DNA of 64,000 bases from NCBI GenBank assembly GCA_963969395.1, contig OZ017796.1:15936501-16000500 (forward strand), written 5' to 3'. Each line of letters begins with the position of its first letter. The first letter of the stretch is position 1. The notes under the pieces are model-generated. The model was not told where the DNA came from. It saw only the letters and a list, made by a program, of their open reading frames with translations, and did no database searches. The stretch comes from Pseudoscleropodium purum. Its lineage: Eukaryota; Streptophyta; Bryopsida; Hypnales; Brachytheciaceae. This document shows positions 22,200 through 36,120 of this stretch, in pieces. The translations under genes were made by a program, and so were the position numbers.

Positions 22200-25100
22200 C
22201 TATCAGGCACCATTTCAAAATTGGAATTCGAACTTCAGCGTCAGTCACAATTTCAATGCAGTCCCGCAAAAATTGCACTATTACAGACACTTCTACTTCA
22301 ACAAACTGACATTAAATCGTGCATCATTACTGTACTGCGATTTAATGCACTCAAAGGCCTCTCACCGTAGTCTGTGCAGGCAGCTCAAATCCTCCCGCCT
22401 CCAACTCCACTTCAACAAGGAAGAAACGCTATCCTGCAACTCCGACTGCGAGCTCTAGTTATCCAATAAGTTCAAACTCCTGGGAACAAAGAGTCCTCCA
22501 AGCTTGTCAAACAATCCAGTCCTGCCAAAAGCCGCCACGATGTGATACAATGTGCAGAAAAGCGAACAATTAACTGCAACCAGTACAGTCGGGTCTGTGT
22601 CTCCCATTCCCATCAATCAGCTCCATGAGTCAGGAGAAGTTCATGCCAAGGGCGATGACTTCCCGGACCCAGTGTAAGGATATTAATTGCAATGCGGATA
22701 TAGACTAAGTTATATATCATGTGTGTGCAGACATTTCAATGAAGCTAGGCCGGACTCTGCACGCAGTCTTCACAAGCCATGAGTGGACTGTTACTATGCA
22801 ACGCAGTAACATTCTGAGACAAGCTTCTGACCTCTGGGAGGAAAAGAGGAAAAGGATTGAACCTCATGATTTCGCTTTTTACTGTCACCCAAGATTGAGT
22901 GTTTCTGTGTGACCTGATTGAGAGTACAGTCTGGGTGAGGAGGACTTTGCGGGTGCAGTGACATTTTGGACAGGATTTTGAATTTGCAAAGGTTGTGTAC
23001 AACAATCTAGAATTTTGTTAAAAATTGCTGTCTACTTTTTTCACTTTTTCACTTTTTGCTCAGTGGGTGTCTTCACGAATTTGGTCGAGGCTACCAAATT
23101 GCATAATATCTTGTTATTTGGGTAGTCACAATACAGATTTTGGTGATTCATAACATATTACCACGGCAGTCTGGAAAGTAAGAGCATGTTCCTACTTTAA
23201 TAATCCAGGTGCAAGACCAAAAAAATTGCCAAAATCTGGCAATATTTGACAAGAAGACCGCTGGTTGTGTCCTTTAAGCCAGAGTTTGGAAGCAGGATAC
23301 GAGTGGTTACTGAGGTTGTTCAGAGTGTGGACTGTAGGGAGAATGGGTAGGTTAATTTCCACAAGTCAGGAAGAAAGTGCTGTGCGGGATGCGACATGGC
23401 AGCAGAGAAAGCGGTGAGTTGTGTACAGCGAATACAGAGCTACATGTTGCTTCACATGCGCTGATGAGAACATGAAAATCTGGCACGGGAGTTGAGCAAA
23501 CACGTAGGATTCCGTTTCGGTCAATGGAGCTTTCCAGGCGTCGTCACAATTTCGGGTTTGGGCTGGATGTTATGTAGCTTTCGTGACAGGCGGATGGTCC
23601 TTGCTACTGGGGTTTCCAATTGCATCAAGGTACACAAATAATGCCTCTATCATTAAGAGTGTCCTACCCCAATTTTCAAGTGGCATAGTTCACAGAATCA
23701 TCCCAAACAACTCTTCATCCATAACACTTGAGTTTTGAGGCGGGTGACCTTTTACAGTAGTATTCTAGATGGAATTGCATCACTTGTTAGTAAATGTTAA
23801 AGTAAGCATTAGGAAGGATTTAGTTTTTGTAGCATTGTATATGGAATAGTTTCATGACAATATTATTGAAGAAGGTTCACCTCTCTCAAACCTCTAGAAT
23901 GTTATGTTCACATTAGTCATTAGAACAAAGTTTTTCTTTTTTTCTTACTAAAAAGTATTGATTATCTTACCCCATGATCGATGAAACTCACATGAAGTGT
24001 ATCCAAAGTGCTCTTAAAATATATTTTTCACTTGATTTTCTTTGATAGACAACATGCTTATTAAAAGTCAACAATCCAGAGAAACAAGCTTGTACTTGTT
24101 TTAGGGTCAGAGTTGGGTTAGGAGACAATATCACTTGTCATGTGTAGAAGAATGGTGCTCTTTTCAACATTTTTAATGTACAAATGTAAGCTTCTGAAAT
24201 GCCATAAGGGATCATTCAAAGGTCACCACCACTGAGTCATTTGGATATATGGGAAAAATCCAAATTAGAATTTACCTTTGGATCAGATAGAGAGCTCCCA
24301 ACTTAGATGACATGATTGGCAAAAAGAACATGAAACATTAGAGTTAATTACAAAGTGTGTGCAATGTTGAACGAGGAACTAGAGTTTGAGGGAAAACACC
24401 AGACGAAATTCCTTGGAACATCAAAAGTAGGGTTTGATGGAGTTTGGTGTTGTGTTTCTTTTGCACTACTCTTAGTTAAACCTTCCTCTGACACCATTGT
24501 TACAGCTGGAGACAACCTTTACAATTTACAATTATCTCTACTGTGTATCACTTACTTATCATGGTCTACCTCAAGAGGAGATCCACACCAAGGATAGCTC
24601 TCACTTCCACTTTGGGGTTGTCTGATCTGTGTCCATGTGACGCAGTTCGTACCTCGCGGATTCCTCTATCGTGTCCCCATGTGTTGGGAATCATTGAGAG
24701 CCTCCAGACAGCTTGCTGTGAAGATCGAGCAAGCTTGATGAGGAGCGCGTGAGCTCGACCAGTTTCCCAACAGCCATTAACTTAACTTATGTTAAGATAA
24801 ACAGGCAGACCCAATGCAAGACCAGCGCACAGCTAAGCTTAAGGTAGAGTTGACGATGAACTGGGTGTCTGGCAGGAGCCTCCCATGTTGCCAACGTGCT
24901 TGCCTGACACCTCCTGATCGACGCTCGCTTCCTTACTGTAAGGGCTCTCGGCAGCAGCTGGGCACTCTGGAACTTGCAGTGGCAGCGCATGTGAATTGTC
25001 CTGTATACTAGCTATTCATTCTTAGTATAAGTTAGTTTTTCATTTGGCGCAAATGAATTTCCTTCAGTTGGCAACGCGGGAACTGAAAGAGACACACTGG

Positions 25101-25400
25101 TCCTGTATTTCATATGTCTGTCGTATGTTGACAGTGAAGTACACTCAGAACTCTTTTATTGTTGTCACCCTCCTCATTATCGCATTCACTGTACTCGCTA
25201 AACTCGTATGTAGGGAAATCATCATACTCTGCCTATGGAAAGGCTCCCCTGTCGGTTGTGACACGCCTTCCAGAATTAACCCTTGACCAGAATGACCCCA
25301 GGGGACTGTATTTTCAAAATGGACCCAAACTGCCAAGAACTTGAGCAGTTTGTTTGATCGTTTTTTCTTGCTCAAGATCAAAAAGAATGTAATTGTTGGA
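22200..25400. other. Moderately GC-rich intergenic DNA, no gene recognised
   Basis: Composition is closer to the genic segment than to the AT-rich DNA that starts near 25400. Short open frames occur on both strands, none with recognisable motifs. The part from 24680 begins TGTTGGGAATC, as many plant LTRs do, but no matching end, target duplication or second copy is visible. Confidence 0.3.
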
Positions 25401-28400
25401 TCTTGTAGTTTGCATTGAGGGTTAGAATCTTAAAAAAAAATTCACATTATTTGACGGTATGATATAGTAGAAATTTAAGTTTGAAGTTTTAACCCCTAAA
25501 TGCCCAAGGCACCAAAATCTAGTGTTTGCAAAACTTTGAAGTTAAATAAAACTTAACCAAGTTTCTATTTTTAATAGTTTATGTTTTTGGAAAGTTCTTG
25601 AAGTTTAGTTTTAGCATCAAAAATCAGATCTCGAAAATAAATCATAGTGATTTTTCTATTCAAGATTTTATGCAAAGGTAACATTGCAATTTTGACATCC
25701 CATAGTGCTGAGAGCTCTTGGAAATGAGCTTCAAATACACTAGATCTTGGAGAAAAAATCACATTCAAAATTCATTTAAAAAAATTATAGAGTAGATTTT
25801 GAGAAGCCATAAATTGATTGGGGTTATACATGTTAGGCCCTTTCAATCTCATAGTTTTTTTGGTCACCAACTTTTTAGATTTGATTTGTGAAAAGAGGAT
25901 TGAAAGACTTCACATCACTTTTGTAGTTTTAACACCCTCATGGTCAAACATTATAATCTTTCACTCCATAAGTGATATTATTGTGTTTTCTTTTCCTGTG
26001 AGATCTCTAGCATGTCTAGTTTGAATTTGTACAATTACAATTTTAAAAAAATTATACAAATGATCAAAATGTTGTCATTTTGTTCAATTTAGAGAAAATT
26101 TCAAGAAACTCAAAATAGGCCTTGAGCATTTAGGGGTTAATTAGGTAAATGGAAAAATAGGGCAATGCATTTTGAAGGAGAATATCATAGTGAGAATATT
26201 TTGAACTTACAATGCTTTTTGTGCTCAATGAAAGACAAGAGAGTTGAAATTGCTCATCTAAAACTTCACAACATTTCGTTCAATTTTGTTGTTTTGGGTG
26301 GAACTTGCAATGCATGGTGGTCATTGAAATGAAAGTAGTATTTGTAAAAAAAAAAAATATCGGTACACTTGTCTTTTCCTTAAGCTCTTTAGATTTGCCC
26401 TTTTTGAGGTGGACAACAATTGCATTGGTTGGATGACTTTTCAGTCCATGCCCAAATTGAACCAAAAAACATGAGTCATGAAATATACTACACCACTCGA
26501 CTTTTAAAAATTCCACAAGGTGGAGTTTAACTTGGAGTTTGATGAAACTATTGCTATTGAATTCATAATGCAATCTAGTTTCTTGAAATAATTTATATTT
26601 AAATAAAATTCAAAATTTGAGAACATGTAGTTCAAAAAAGAGGGGCAACACCTAGAAAATGGTCATTTGGGTCATTAGTGGTTAAATGACATTTCCAACC
26701 TAGCATTTTTTTTCTTGGAACTAAGTAATTATCATTGACTTGGAATTGCATTGGCTTGAATTTGAAGAACTTGTATGTAGTGGTCCAAACCTATGAAATA
26801 AAACAACATAAAGCCTAAAATAGGAACATTGTTCTAGCCCCCTAAGCATTGGTACAACACAAATCAAATTTCTTGATTTGTATAAAGAAGATTGTTGAAT
26901 TTAGAGGTTGGATCATGTAAAGCTTGAAGATACTACTAGTAGCCTACCCACGTAGAAAAAGAGAGAGAGAGTAGTAGTGAATAATATATGAGCAAAAACT
27001 AACCTTGTTTCTTTAGTTTATTAGGCTAACAACTTTCATTTAATTAGTTGTTGACCTACTCAATTACTTATGCATGTGCCATAAATTTTCAAGATTCTTT
27101 AGGTTGCCTTGTAGAAATGAAATTATTCTTTAAGGATTAAGGAATATAAAAGCTAGTCTATACCAAATCAAAAGAGGTGAGAGGGCCAAATATTTGACGG
27201 TTTTGAAATCAAGAAGTTCTTGAAAAAAGATTTTACATTGAAATGAGATATCACAAGTCTCTGAAAAGGTTCAATGACATAGAATTGAGGGCACTTTTTT
27301 CCTATATAGCAGCAAAAGTCTTCAATTTTGAGCCCTTTGGAACTATAGTCAAATCTACTTCAAGGAAGTGGGTTTGACTCAAATTTTAAAGGTTCACTCT
27401 AAGAAGTGCTTGGAGCTAAGAATTTTTCAAATTTTCAAATATTTTTTGCCAATTCAAGCCTTATTGGCAATTCACAACAATCCTAAAGTAATCCAGAGGC
27501 TTGGAGAAGGAGAATTTTTAATTTTCTAGCCCTCTCATTTTTGGTGGAAAATAGGCCTACGTACAACTTCATGTAGAGGTATGACTAAAAAAATTTCTTG
27601 GTAGTCACCTCACTCTTTCTACCACTCGAGGAATGATTCTATTATAACCATTTGTTAAGTATAATCTTTGATCTTGGTGGACATCATTTTGTAGTTTCTA
27701 AATGACAATATTATTGATTTCATAATTTCAAAACAAATGATTTCCATTTAAATATAAAAGTTGATTTTGATGGCCTTACTACTTCTTGAAGTTCATTTTA
27801 GATCATTTGAGTTTTCTACTTTATTTTTTCCATAGTCTTAGTTGCCAAAAATTTAGTGAAAATGAATCTCCATACAATGTATTTCTAAAGTTTGACCTTT
27901 TTGCCCAAATGAAAGTTAGTATAAAAACACAATCAATAATTTTTAAATTAAAAATTAAAAAAAATTATAATTGAATATTTTATTGAAACAAGTTCAACAT
28001 CTATTACCATAGAATATTGATAATTACTAAATTTGATAACACCAATGATGTTCATCTACAATGATGTTATCCATACAAATTTAGTACTTTTGTAATACAT
28101 AAATCTCCTTAACAATCTCTTTAAAAAACTATATTCATTTCAAATTTTCATCAAAATTAATGAAAAAATTGTGAATTATAATAACCTCTATAGATGCAAG
28201 GTTCAATTTTTAACTAAACCTAAAGTTCAAATCTTAAGTGTGAATGAAAAGCATGATTTTATGGTTATAGGTCCATCATTTAGGAATTAATCCCAAAGCC
28301 TCTCATTGACTAAATTTTTTTAGTTTTTTGGACATGTTTTAAATTCCTTGTTTGATTTTTGGTATTTTTATTGTAATTCAATTTCATATTAAGTTTCAAA

Positions 28401-30380
28401 CAACAACTTTTGTACCATTTTGATAACTTTTGCAATAAAATATTTTTATTTCTTTGGAAGTAAATTCAAATACTTTAAGGAGCAAAAAACCATTCTTCTT
28501 CTATACATTGAGGTTGGGTTTGATTTTATAGAAATATATAAACTTGAAAAGCTTGGAATCATTTTATTTTGATTGATGAAATGAAAGCACAAGGAACTTT
28601 TTTAGTGTCCCCTATAGGCACTATAATGGAAATTGCCTATGACAAATACATTTCTTTTAATCTTTTTTAATAAAACATAGGGAATGTGGCCATCACATGG
28701 AAAGGAGAGACATGGAATTTTATTAAAGTGGGAATTTGTGCATTTTTCAGTACTATTTGAAGATATCCCCACCTCAAAAATCAACTCAATTTTTGAAATT
28801 CAATGGTCTAGAATGTAAATTTATGCCTCTAAAATCTAACTTTATTGTAGATTTGAGTGCACATAACCTATACAATTTATAATTTTGGAGTCTCACATCT
28901 AACTATTATGTAGATTTTGAATTTCCAAACTCATTAATCTATATATTTTAGAAAGTATACAAAAAATTCAAACTCTAGGAATAATAGATTTTTATGAATA
29001 GAATTCAATACCTTGAAGTTTGACAATTTGCAAGCCTTGTATGTCTAACCTCACCATACCCTTGACAATCGATATGGGACAATTATATCTTGTAAAATCT
29101 ACCAAATATTAGGTGGAAATAACATTGAAATGCAAGATGTGTCAATGAATTGTAAAGTCTACCAATTTGGATTGTACATGGGGGATTTAAGGAGAATTTA
29201 TGAAAATCCCTCCAAAAAAATCCAACAATCTTCTTCATAAGGAATCCCAAACAACTCTATTGTTAAAATGAAAAAATTCATCCAAAGAAATCCAACAATT
29301 TTTTTTATTTATGAATTTTATGAAGACCAAATCCACATAGACATTACAATACGTAAGAATATAGAAACTACCTAAAACTTAGAGGGACAAACTATAGAAT
29401 TATCACATTAGTCATAGGGAATTTCAAACAAGTTTACTGTGAAGTTATGAAATAAAGAGTTTTGAATCTTCCATTCTATAGGCAATTATAGGATCTCATA
29501 ATAGAAATAATAAATTCTTTTTTGAAATTATTTATTAATATATATTTTTTAAATGAATAGGATATACACTTTTTTGCTATTGGGATTAACATTTTCCAAA
29601 AGATAATTGGAATGATCAACAATTTAGTTTCTATTTTCAATACGTACAAAATTCTATAAACCTTGTGCTCTCTAAAGTCCATACTTTGAATGATTAGAGT
29701 ATTCAAGTTAATATTTTGTTCTACTTATTGTTTTATTCATCCAATCTAATACTTGAATTTTATGAAGACAACTCTATTTTTTTAATCTATTTTATGAATT
29801 TGAGATTAATAATACAATTGTACAAAGATAATAAGTAGAAAATGTATAATATTTTTTCTTAAAGAATTGATTTTAAGAGGTTCAATGTGCATTTTTTGAA
29901 TAAATGAAGCAATGGGCATTCTTGAGATGTAGAAGTGGTACTTATAAAGGTGAGTGTTTAAGTGAAACTTTAGAAGTGCCTTCAAGCATCTCTACCAATC
30001 TTTGTGAAAAGAAAGATGCCAAATTGTGAATGGCATGTGTAAGGTATGAGGAAGGGGCTACTTCATTATTGTTCCCCATCTACATCTTCCAAAAATGATT
30101 GAAGTTGTTAGGAACTCGCAAGCCTTGAGGTATATGTTTTATAAGGTGCTACTTTCAAATTCATCAATGATCCAATATGTTGGACACTATATATAAAAAA
30201 ATGAGCACTTGCATAGAAGGGTCAAATTCTAAAAACTAAGAGCTCTTTTGAAGTTTGAGGTTGAAACTTGGTCACATGCTAGCTTACAACTCTTGCTCAT
30301 TGTAGATTCATTATTAGAGGTTTAGAATATTTTTTTTGGTCAATTAGGCAATGTAGACAAACAAAGGTATAGACTTCTTG
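25400..30380. other. AT-rich DNA without recognisable genes
   Basis: Long runs of A/T-rich sequence with frequent stops in all frames. Motifs such as GTTTTAACCCCTAAATGCC (about 25484) and GAGCATTTAGGGGTTAATTA (about 26124) are inverted relative to each other and resemble the TAGGGGTTAA motif of the repeat at 690-885, so decayed dispersed repeats are likely. No structured element was delimited. Confidence 0.35.
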
Positions 30381-30619
30381 CTTCTAAGGATTTCTTTAGA
30401 GAAGATAATGCGGAAGATAAGATAATGCTTAACTTTGTTCAAGAATTAGGATTTAGAGACAATGAAACTATTCTACTTTGTGTGTGGGGTGGTTCTTATC
30501 TAGATGCAAATGTTAAGACATTTAAACATACCATGCATGAACATATAATACAAGATTACTTTATTGATGTGCCTTTTTTTGGTAATACTATTGCATGCAA
30601 TGTTCATTATTGGTGAATA

Positions 30620-31080
30620 TAATAGAGATCAAAGGTATGTGCATGTGATGACTACTTTGTATAGAAGAGGGATTGCACTAGTCCAATTGACTTATCTCCA
30701 CATCAAAAGATCACCTTAGCATTGTATATGGACTATATGGATGCTATAGATGAGTACTACATGACTAGTGAAAGTACTACCATGGAATCATTGAAGAAGA
30801 TTTATGTAGCTTTTGTGGTGAATTCAAATGGTACCATCTCAAGCAATCAATATACCTTGATTTTGAGATAAAATTGACTATCAATGATACATGTGGTTTT
30901 TCTAGGTATATTTGCATCTCTAAATTGCATGTACTACAATTGGAAAAAATTTCCAATCATGCGGTAGGGAGATTTTGGGATTACAAATGGAAACTTGCAC
31001 TTTCCATTGATCCCATGGTGAATCTCATATGATGCAAATCTAAGTGGCTTCTTTACTAACATAGTAGTCCATTATGGTTT
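30620..31080 (+). pseudogene. PIF/Harbinger-like transposase (DDE nuclease) relic
   Basis: The plus strand reads KRDCTSPIDLSPHQKITLAL (family: a charged patch, then S/PLQK.TAA.R.LAYG), EYYMTSESTTMESLKKI (family: DEY.RIGESTA.ESLK.F) and, after frame changes, SLNCMYYNWKKFP (family: G.IDCMHW.W.NCP, where the Asp is catalytic and here replaced by Asn). Stops near 30664 and 30869, plus frame changes, show it is dead. These blocks are in the order expected for the plant Harbinger nuclease. The second nuclease half was not seen, and no terminal repeats were assigned. Confidence 0.6.
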
Positions 31081-31489
31081 CTACAATTGAGGCATCTACA
31101 ACATCCTATCTATTGGCAAAAAATTTGCCCCTTAAAGCCCTCGAAGGCCCAAGACTATTAAATTAGCTTCCCAAGTTTGGATTCCACTACTAGCTCCATC
31201 CAATGCCAAATTGAATCTCACTAAATTGTCCTCTCCTTTGTTTCTATCCCAACTTATACAACTTAGACTCAATTCCATTGACAAAAAGCATGTAAAATAT
31301 AATGGAAAAACAAGATCCTACCAACATCAAATTCAACATCCCATCTCTCATTGGAATTCAGCTCAATTTCAGAACTATCTGTCCAAAATCAATGAGAGTT
31401 TTGTAACAACCAATAAAATAATTAGGTACAAAACAATCAAACAAACAAGAAAATGTGACTTTTACAAAAAGAACAATGACCAATATAAG

Positions 31490-32850
31490 TGGCCAATCAA
31501 ATTCACTCTTGTAGCCACAACATTATTTAAAAAAATAAAAACCAATCTAACTATCGTACAATATTGAATTCCTATTGCTACAACATAACAATATTTAGAA
31601 ACAAGGACAAGACCAAAACAAGGCACTTCCTACTTGATAATGTAGCCAAAACAAGAATTCAATTGAAACCAAAAAACGGGAAAAAATGCAAAGTAGTGAA
31701 ATTTGATAGCCATACAATTAGTTTCTACTAAAACAACAAAATCACATGGACAAGCTAGTCCACCCTAAATTCTTATAGCCACAAGCGATACAACACTTCA
31801 ATTGAACTGATTCCCCTTCCAAAAATACAGAGCAGTGAATTCCTCTTGCTATATTGTGAGCTTCTATTGAAAGAAAAAAACAAATAGAACTCAATCCAAT
31901 CACTAACAACTCTAATAGCTATAGTTCTAAATTCTAGTTCACTTGAAACAAAAAAAAATTCACCCCCCTCGTAATCCAATGAACTCTTTTTGCCACAATA
32001 TGAAGCTTCTAGCAAAATAATATATCAAATCAAATATATTCCAATCTACTAGCTAACAACTCTTGTAACTACAACCCTAAACTCCAACTTAATTGAAGTA
32101 AAAACAAAACAAAATAAAAGCTAAAGAACTCCTCTTGCCACAATGTGAGCTTCTACTGAAAACAACATAGCAAATTAACATACAAAAGTTTTGCACTATT
32201 AGCATCATATCATGCAAGGATTAACTTGAAAGAATTCAATCAATTGTAAGAAAAAGACCTAAACACAATCCTTCTATTGTATGTCCTCACCTCATTGCCA
32301 TTTCCCACTTCAAACACAAACATTGTAATCTACACCAATGCTTAATTACAAAAAAGTATACAAGTTAACTATAAGATTAACAAACCTAAAAACTAATTGA
32401 AGTCTTTGCTACACATAAATCCCCAAAATTCAAGAATGTCATTACACACAAGGTCAGTACTTGAGTTATAAAGCAATATAGTAAGCACATAGTAATGCTC
32501 ACTTCTATATAGCACTTGTGGTTGCTACTTTTGGTGAAAACCTTGCATCCAAAAGCTCAATGAAATCCAATCTTTAACCAAAATCAACTTAAATTTCACT
32601 CACACAAATGTAAGCAACCATGTGATTGCCAAATAGCAAAGTAAACAAAACAAGCAAATCAATCATCAATTCTTGTAGCCACAACAAAATTTGTTTTGCA
32701 AGTACCGTAAAACAAGAACCCTTCCACTATAGTGTACTTCCACATCCACAACATCACTTTTTATTGAAGGAAAAAAATCTAAACAACCACACAATACTTA
32801 AGTCTTGTAGCCACACTATGATTCTGTAGTCACATTGTGATTTATGAAGG
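31490..32850. repeat. Degenerate tandem repeat, period about 145 bp
   Basis: The clearest unit boundaries are GAA(T/C)TC(C/T)..TTGC.A.A.TGTGAGCTTCTA-like blocks at about 31836, 31979 and 32126, alternating with CTAACAACTCT.(A/G)TA.CTA(C/T)A blocks at about 31904 and 32053. Looser relatives with 'CTTGTAGCCACAA' occur at about 31507, 31772, 32677 and 32805. The repeat is noncoding and strongly diverged. Confidence 0.55.
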
Positions 32851-33922
32851 AAATGATCAATTTCAAAACAAAGCAACAATAAGTATTGAAGCTCAAAATC
32901 TATACCTTGTTTTAGAGCTACATTACTTCATGCACTATCTTCCCTTGCTTGAATTGTTTACTCTTGCATGCCACGAAGCCTCTTATTGCACCTTGAATTG
33001 GAAGAAGGATATCTTACAAAGATGGGATTGCAATTTCTATAGTTTTAGGTTGATTGGTTCAAATTGCCTCCTTGAACTATTGCTTCTTTGACATCTTGAA
33101 TCCTTTGAGCTTGGATTGCTGTGATGCTCTTGCCTTTGGCGACAAGTCTCCTCCCTCTCTTGATTCTCTCGAACAACTCTACCTCTCTTTGACTTTGAGC
33201 TAGCACTCTTAGTAGCTATAGTTGTCACTACCAATTTTGTAGTAGCTAGTTATTTGCTTCAAGTCTCAATTGAAGCTTCATGAGCTTTTCTTTTTGTCAC
33301 AATCTCAAGTATTCTTGGGTAGTAGGAATATCGATTTATAAATTAGGTATTGTCATGAAAAGAAGCATGTTTTGTTCTTGAATTTTTTTTGGCATTATGG
33401 ACATTATTAATTCTACAATTGCCTTCACTTAGGCATACTCCAATCCCTCCATCTTGCATGACTACAAGGCCTCTTTTATAATCTTACTGTCAAAAGGGTG
33501 TTTTCTAAAGACTTGGTTGCTTGGCACATTCTCCTCTAATCCTAAAATGGAATCAATATTGCAATATTGGAATTCTTAATAAGAATAATGGGAATTTTTC
33601 TTGCTTGTTGAAGAACTTCATTGCACTCTATACATCCAACCACTTTGAAAAATCCTTCACAAGAATTGAAGTCAACAATGCTCATAACAAGAATCCGCGC
33701 CTTTTGTTGGTTTGGTTTGATAAAGGTCCTTGGCCATAGCTAACAAATCATTTGGTGAAGTTCAACTCTTGTTTAATGAAAGAACCTATTGGTATTTTAG
33801 TACATGGTGCAAAAGCAAATTACATCATCTTTCATTACACTACCAAAGAAACTTGTTCCGTTTGAGCACAAAATTAATAGAAATTTTGTTGGTGGCGTAT
33901 GTTGGTTAGGAACTGTTGGTTA

Positions 33923-34201
33923 CAGGGTTGACGAATCTCAACATCCGCCCCAAAATAGCGTCCGTTTTCCGGACGTCCGGACGCTAGCGGACACAGCGTC
34001 CCGACCGCCGTCGGAAAGTGGACGGACGGGGCGGACGGCCCGAGGCGGACGCCCAGATCGTGCAGACCAGATTAGTCCGCGCGTCGATGGGACGGACGAA
34101 CGGGGCGGACGGGGGACAGGCGGATGTTGCGTCCGCCGGACCGCGAATGCCAGCGGACACTACGGACACAGCGTCCGCGTTCGGACGTCGTGTCAACCCT
34201 G
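33923..34201. mobile_element. Nonautonomous hAT miniature element (279 bp)
   Basis: Ends are CAGGGTTGACGAATC and GTGTCAACCCTG. The flanking 8 bases are GTTGGTTA on both sides (33915-33922 and 34202-34209), a perfect hAT-type target duplication. The interior is packed with GTCCG/CGGAC words. Its left part (CCGCCCCAAAATAGCGTCCG) and right part (GACCGCGAATG.CAGCGGAC) match the two ends of the 9.75-kb element at 35988-45739, so it is an internal-deletion derivative or relative mobilised by the same transposase. Confidence 0.95.
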
Positions 34202-34936
34202 GTTGGTTAAGAACATTGTTCAACATGTTTCTATACATTTTGTGTTGGTTTTGTCTTCTGTGAATTTGATAGTTGGCCTTAATTTCTAATGCTACTTAGC
34301 CATCTGGACATACCGGACAACCTATTCCAAGCAATTGTCTTTCTCATAGAAGCCACTTGCACCAATTGATTGTTGTTTCTTGCTGGCTCATGCATTGCCT
34401 ACATGTTCTATATGCCCATTTCTTGTTAGTATGCAATCACTGCTCTATAGTTGCTATGTTTTTAATTTATAATTTGTTAAAATTTAGGCTATTTGAATTC
34501 TTTATGGATTTAATTATTGTCCTCTTTCGTAGTTTTTAGTAATTCCGATAATGTGTTTTGCTTTTTTTAATTCTTCTTCTAATTCTGTCATTGGGTCGAT
34601 GCACACTGTCTGCTTCATTTGATTCATAGGACTTGGACAATTGTTTCCATACAATGCTCTTATACCTCTTTCATTCTAAAGTAAATTTAATTATTTCCCT
34701 TTCATTTACATTTATTTCTTTCGATAAAAATTTTCAAATTGATTATTCAAATTTTTTATCCTCCATACAACTCCATTGGGGACTTTATGTTACAAAAAAT
34801 TTAAGGACTCATGGTCCTTTGTACATGCCCAATGCTAGTTTCAGTCCTTCTTATTCATGTGTTCAAACGTTAAGCATAGTTCCACAGATTTAGATCAATT
34901 TGCAAATCACTCATGCCTATCAATAGGAATTCACTG

Positions 34937-35466
34937 TCACCAAACCCTGCTCAATGTATGTGCTACAAATTCATCAAATACTTCATCATGTATTAACAAA
35001 TTGAACTGTATAACGAAATTGCTAAGGATGTCATCAGTTAAATAAAAACCTACAGTAACTGCCTCCATCATGTCTTTGCACTTTACACAGCAGAAGCAAA
35101 TATCATTTCTATATACCTTCAAAATAATTTGCTCGTATGTCAACCTCCTTTTGGGGAAGAACACTTTCATGCTATGTCCTATGCAAGTCTATGCTACACA
35201 ACAATTAGAAACTCCTTACCACTTTTCTTCATGTTATTTATAGTACAAGCCAAAAATCCTAACCACTCCAGCCAAGCATGTAGAATGTGCTCTACTTTTG
35301 TTGTTAACAACATAGCCTTCCATTGGTTATAGTGATTTACTATATCAATCATAGAAACACTTTCTCCACCTTCACCACTTCTAGTATGGAGATATAGTTC
35401 AAAGGCTCTAGCAGAAGAAAAACCATAAAAACCTTCCAACACATTCCCTGTACACATCACAAACAA
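34937..35466 (-). other. Open frames of unknown status left of the hAT element
   Basis: Minus-strand frames at 35194-35466 (90 residues, containing GFYGFSSARAFELYLHTRSG and WLEWLGFLACTI) and 34937-35170 (77 residues) have somewhat protein-like composition. They lie in different frames and match nothing I recognise. They could belong to a decayed element into which the hAT transposon inserted. Confidence 0.2.
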
Positions 35467-35979
35467 TAATGTAGTTAGGTTTCATTTAGTCCTGTGCTTG
35501 GCAAACTGCGCTTCTCTATCCTTGCTAATTCCTCCTTCTCCCTCGGCCGCCCACTGAATTTTTGCAGAAGTTAACAATGAAGTCTTTGTTGAATGTCAGG
35601 AGCATTGTCGCACAATCTTTATAATCTTAGGTGTAATACCTATTCCTGAGGTGTTGTCTGTGTTTTTCTTCATGTCAATGGGATCATCCATTTTTGTCAA
35701 AACTCAACAAAGCCTTGGCAATCTTCATGAATAACAACACACATCGATGCTTCTATTTTTTATTTGGCCTGCAAAGTCATTCATTTAACTTTCATTACGT
35801 TAGTTGCTTGCACCTTCAATATCTAAGCACCTACCTCTAACAAAGAATGAATAAAAAACCTTATGCAATTCTAAAGTTCACATTTCTACTACCGAAGATT
35901 CCACCTACCCTGTCAAAAATACAAATAGTTGTGCACAATTCATTGTAGTTGAAAACTACTAAAATACTTATAGAAGTCG

Positions 35980-35987
35980 AATGACGT
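35980..35987. repeat. Left 8-bp target-site duplication of the hAT element
   Basis: AATGACGT immediately precedes the CAGGGTTGAC end, and the same eight bases follow the other end at 45740-45747. An 8-bp duplication is the hallmark of hAT insertion. Confidence 0.95.
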
Positions 35988-36004
35988 CAGGGTTGACGAA
36001 TCTC

Positions 36005-36120
36005 TACGTCCGCCCCAAAATAGCGTCCGTTTTCCGGACGTCCGGACGTCTGGACGCAGCGTCCCTCCCGTCGTCGGAAGGCGGACGCGCGGGGCCGGGC
36101 GGACGGACGGGGCGGCTTAG
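36005..36120. repeat. Left subterminal GTCCG/CGGAC cluster
   Basis: About ten GTCCG or CGGAC words in roughly 115 bp directly inside the left terminal repeat. Sequence closely follows the left part of the 279-bp derivative. In hAT elements such subterminal words are transposase binding sites; that role is inferred here. Confidence 0.7.

Noticed and set aside
24684..25037. Possible solo LTR starting TGTTGGGAATC and ending before TTTGGCGC
   Set aside because: No second copy, no 5-bp flanking duplication and no convincing primer-binding site.
33836..33860. CACTACCAAAGAAACTTG preceded by TTA as left end of the CACTA element
   Set aside because: Only the CACTAC core and a few further bases match the right end; too weak to claim a 24-kb element.
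33804..34289. Plus-strand 161-codon and minus-strand 84-codon frames
   Set aside because: Reading through the 279-bp miniature transposon and its flanks.
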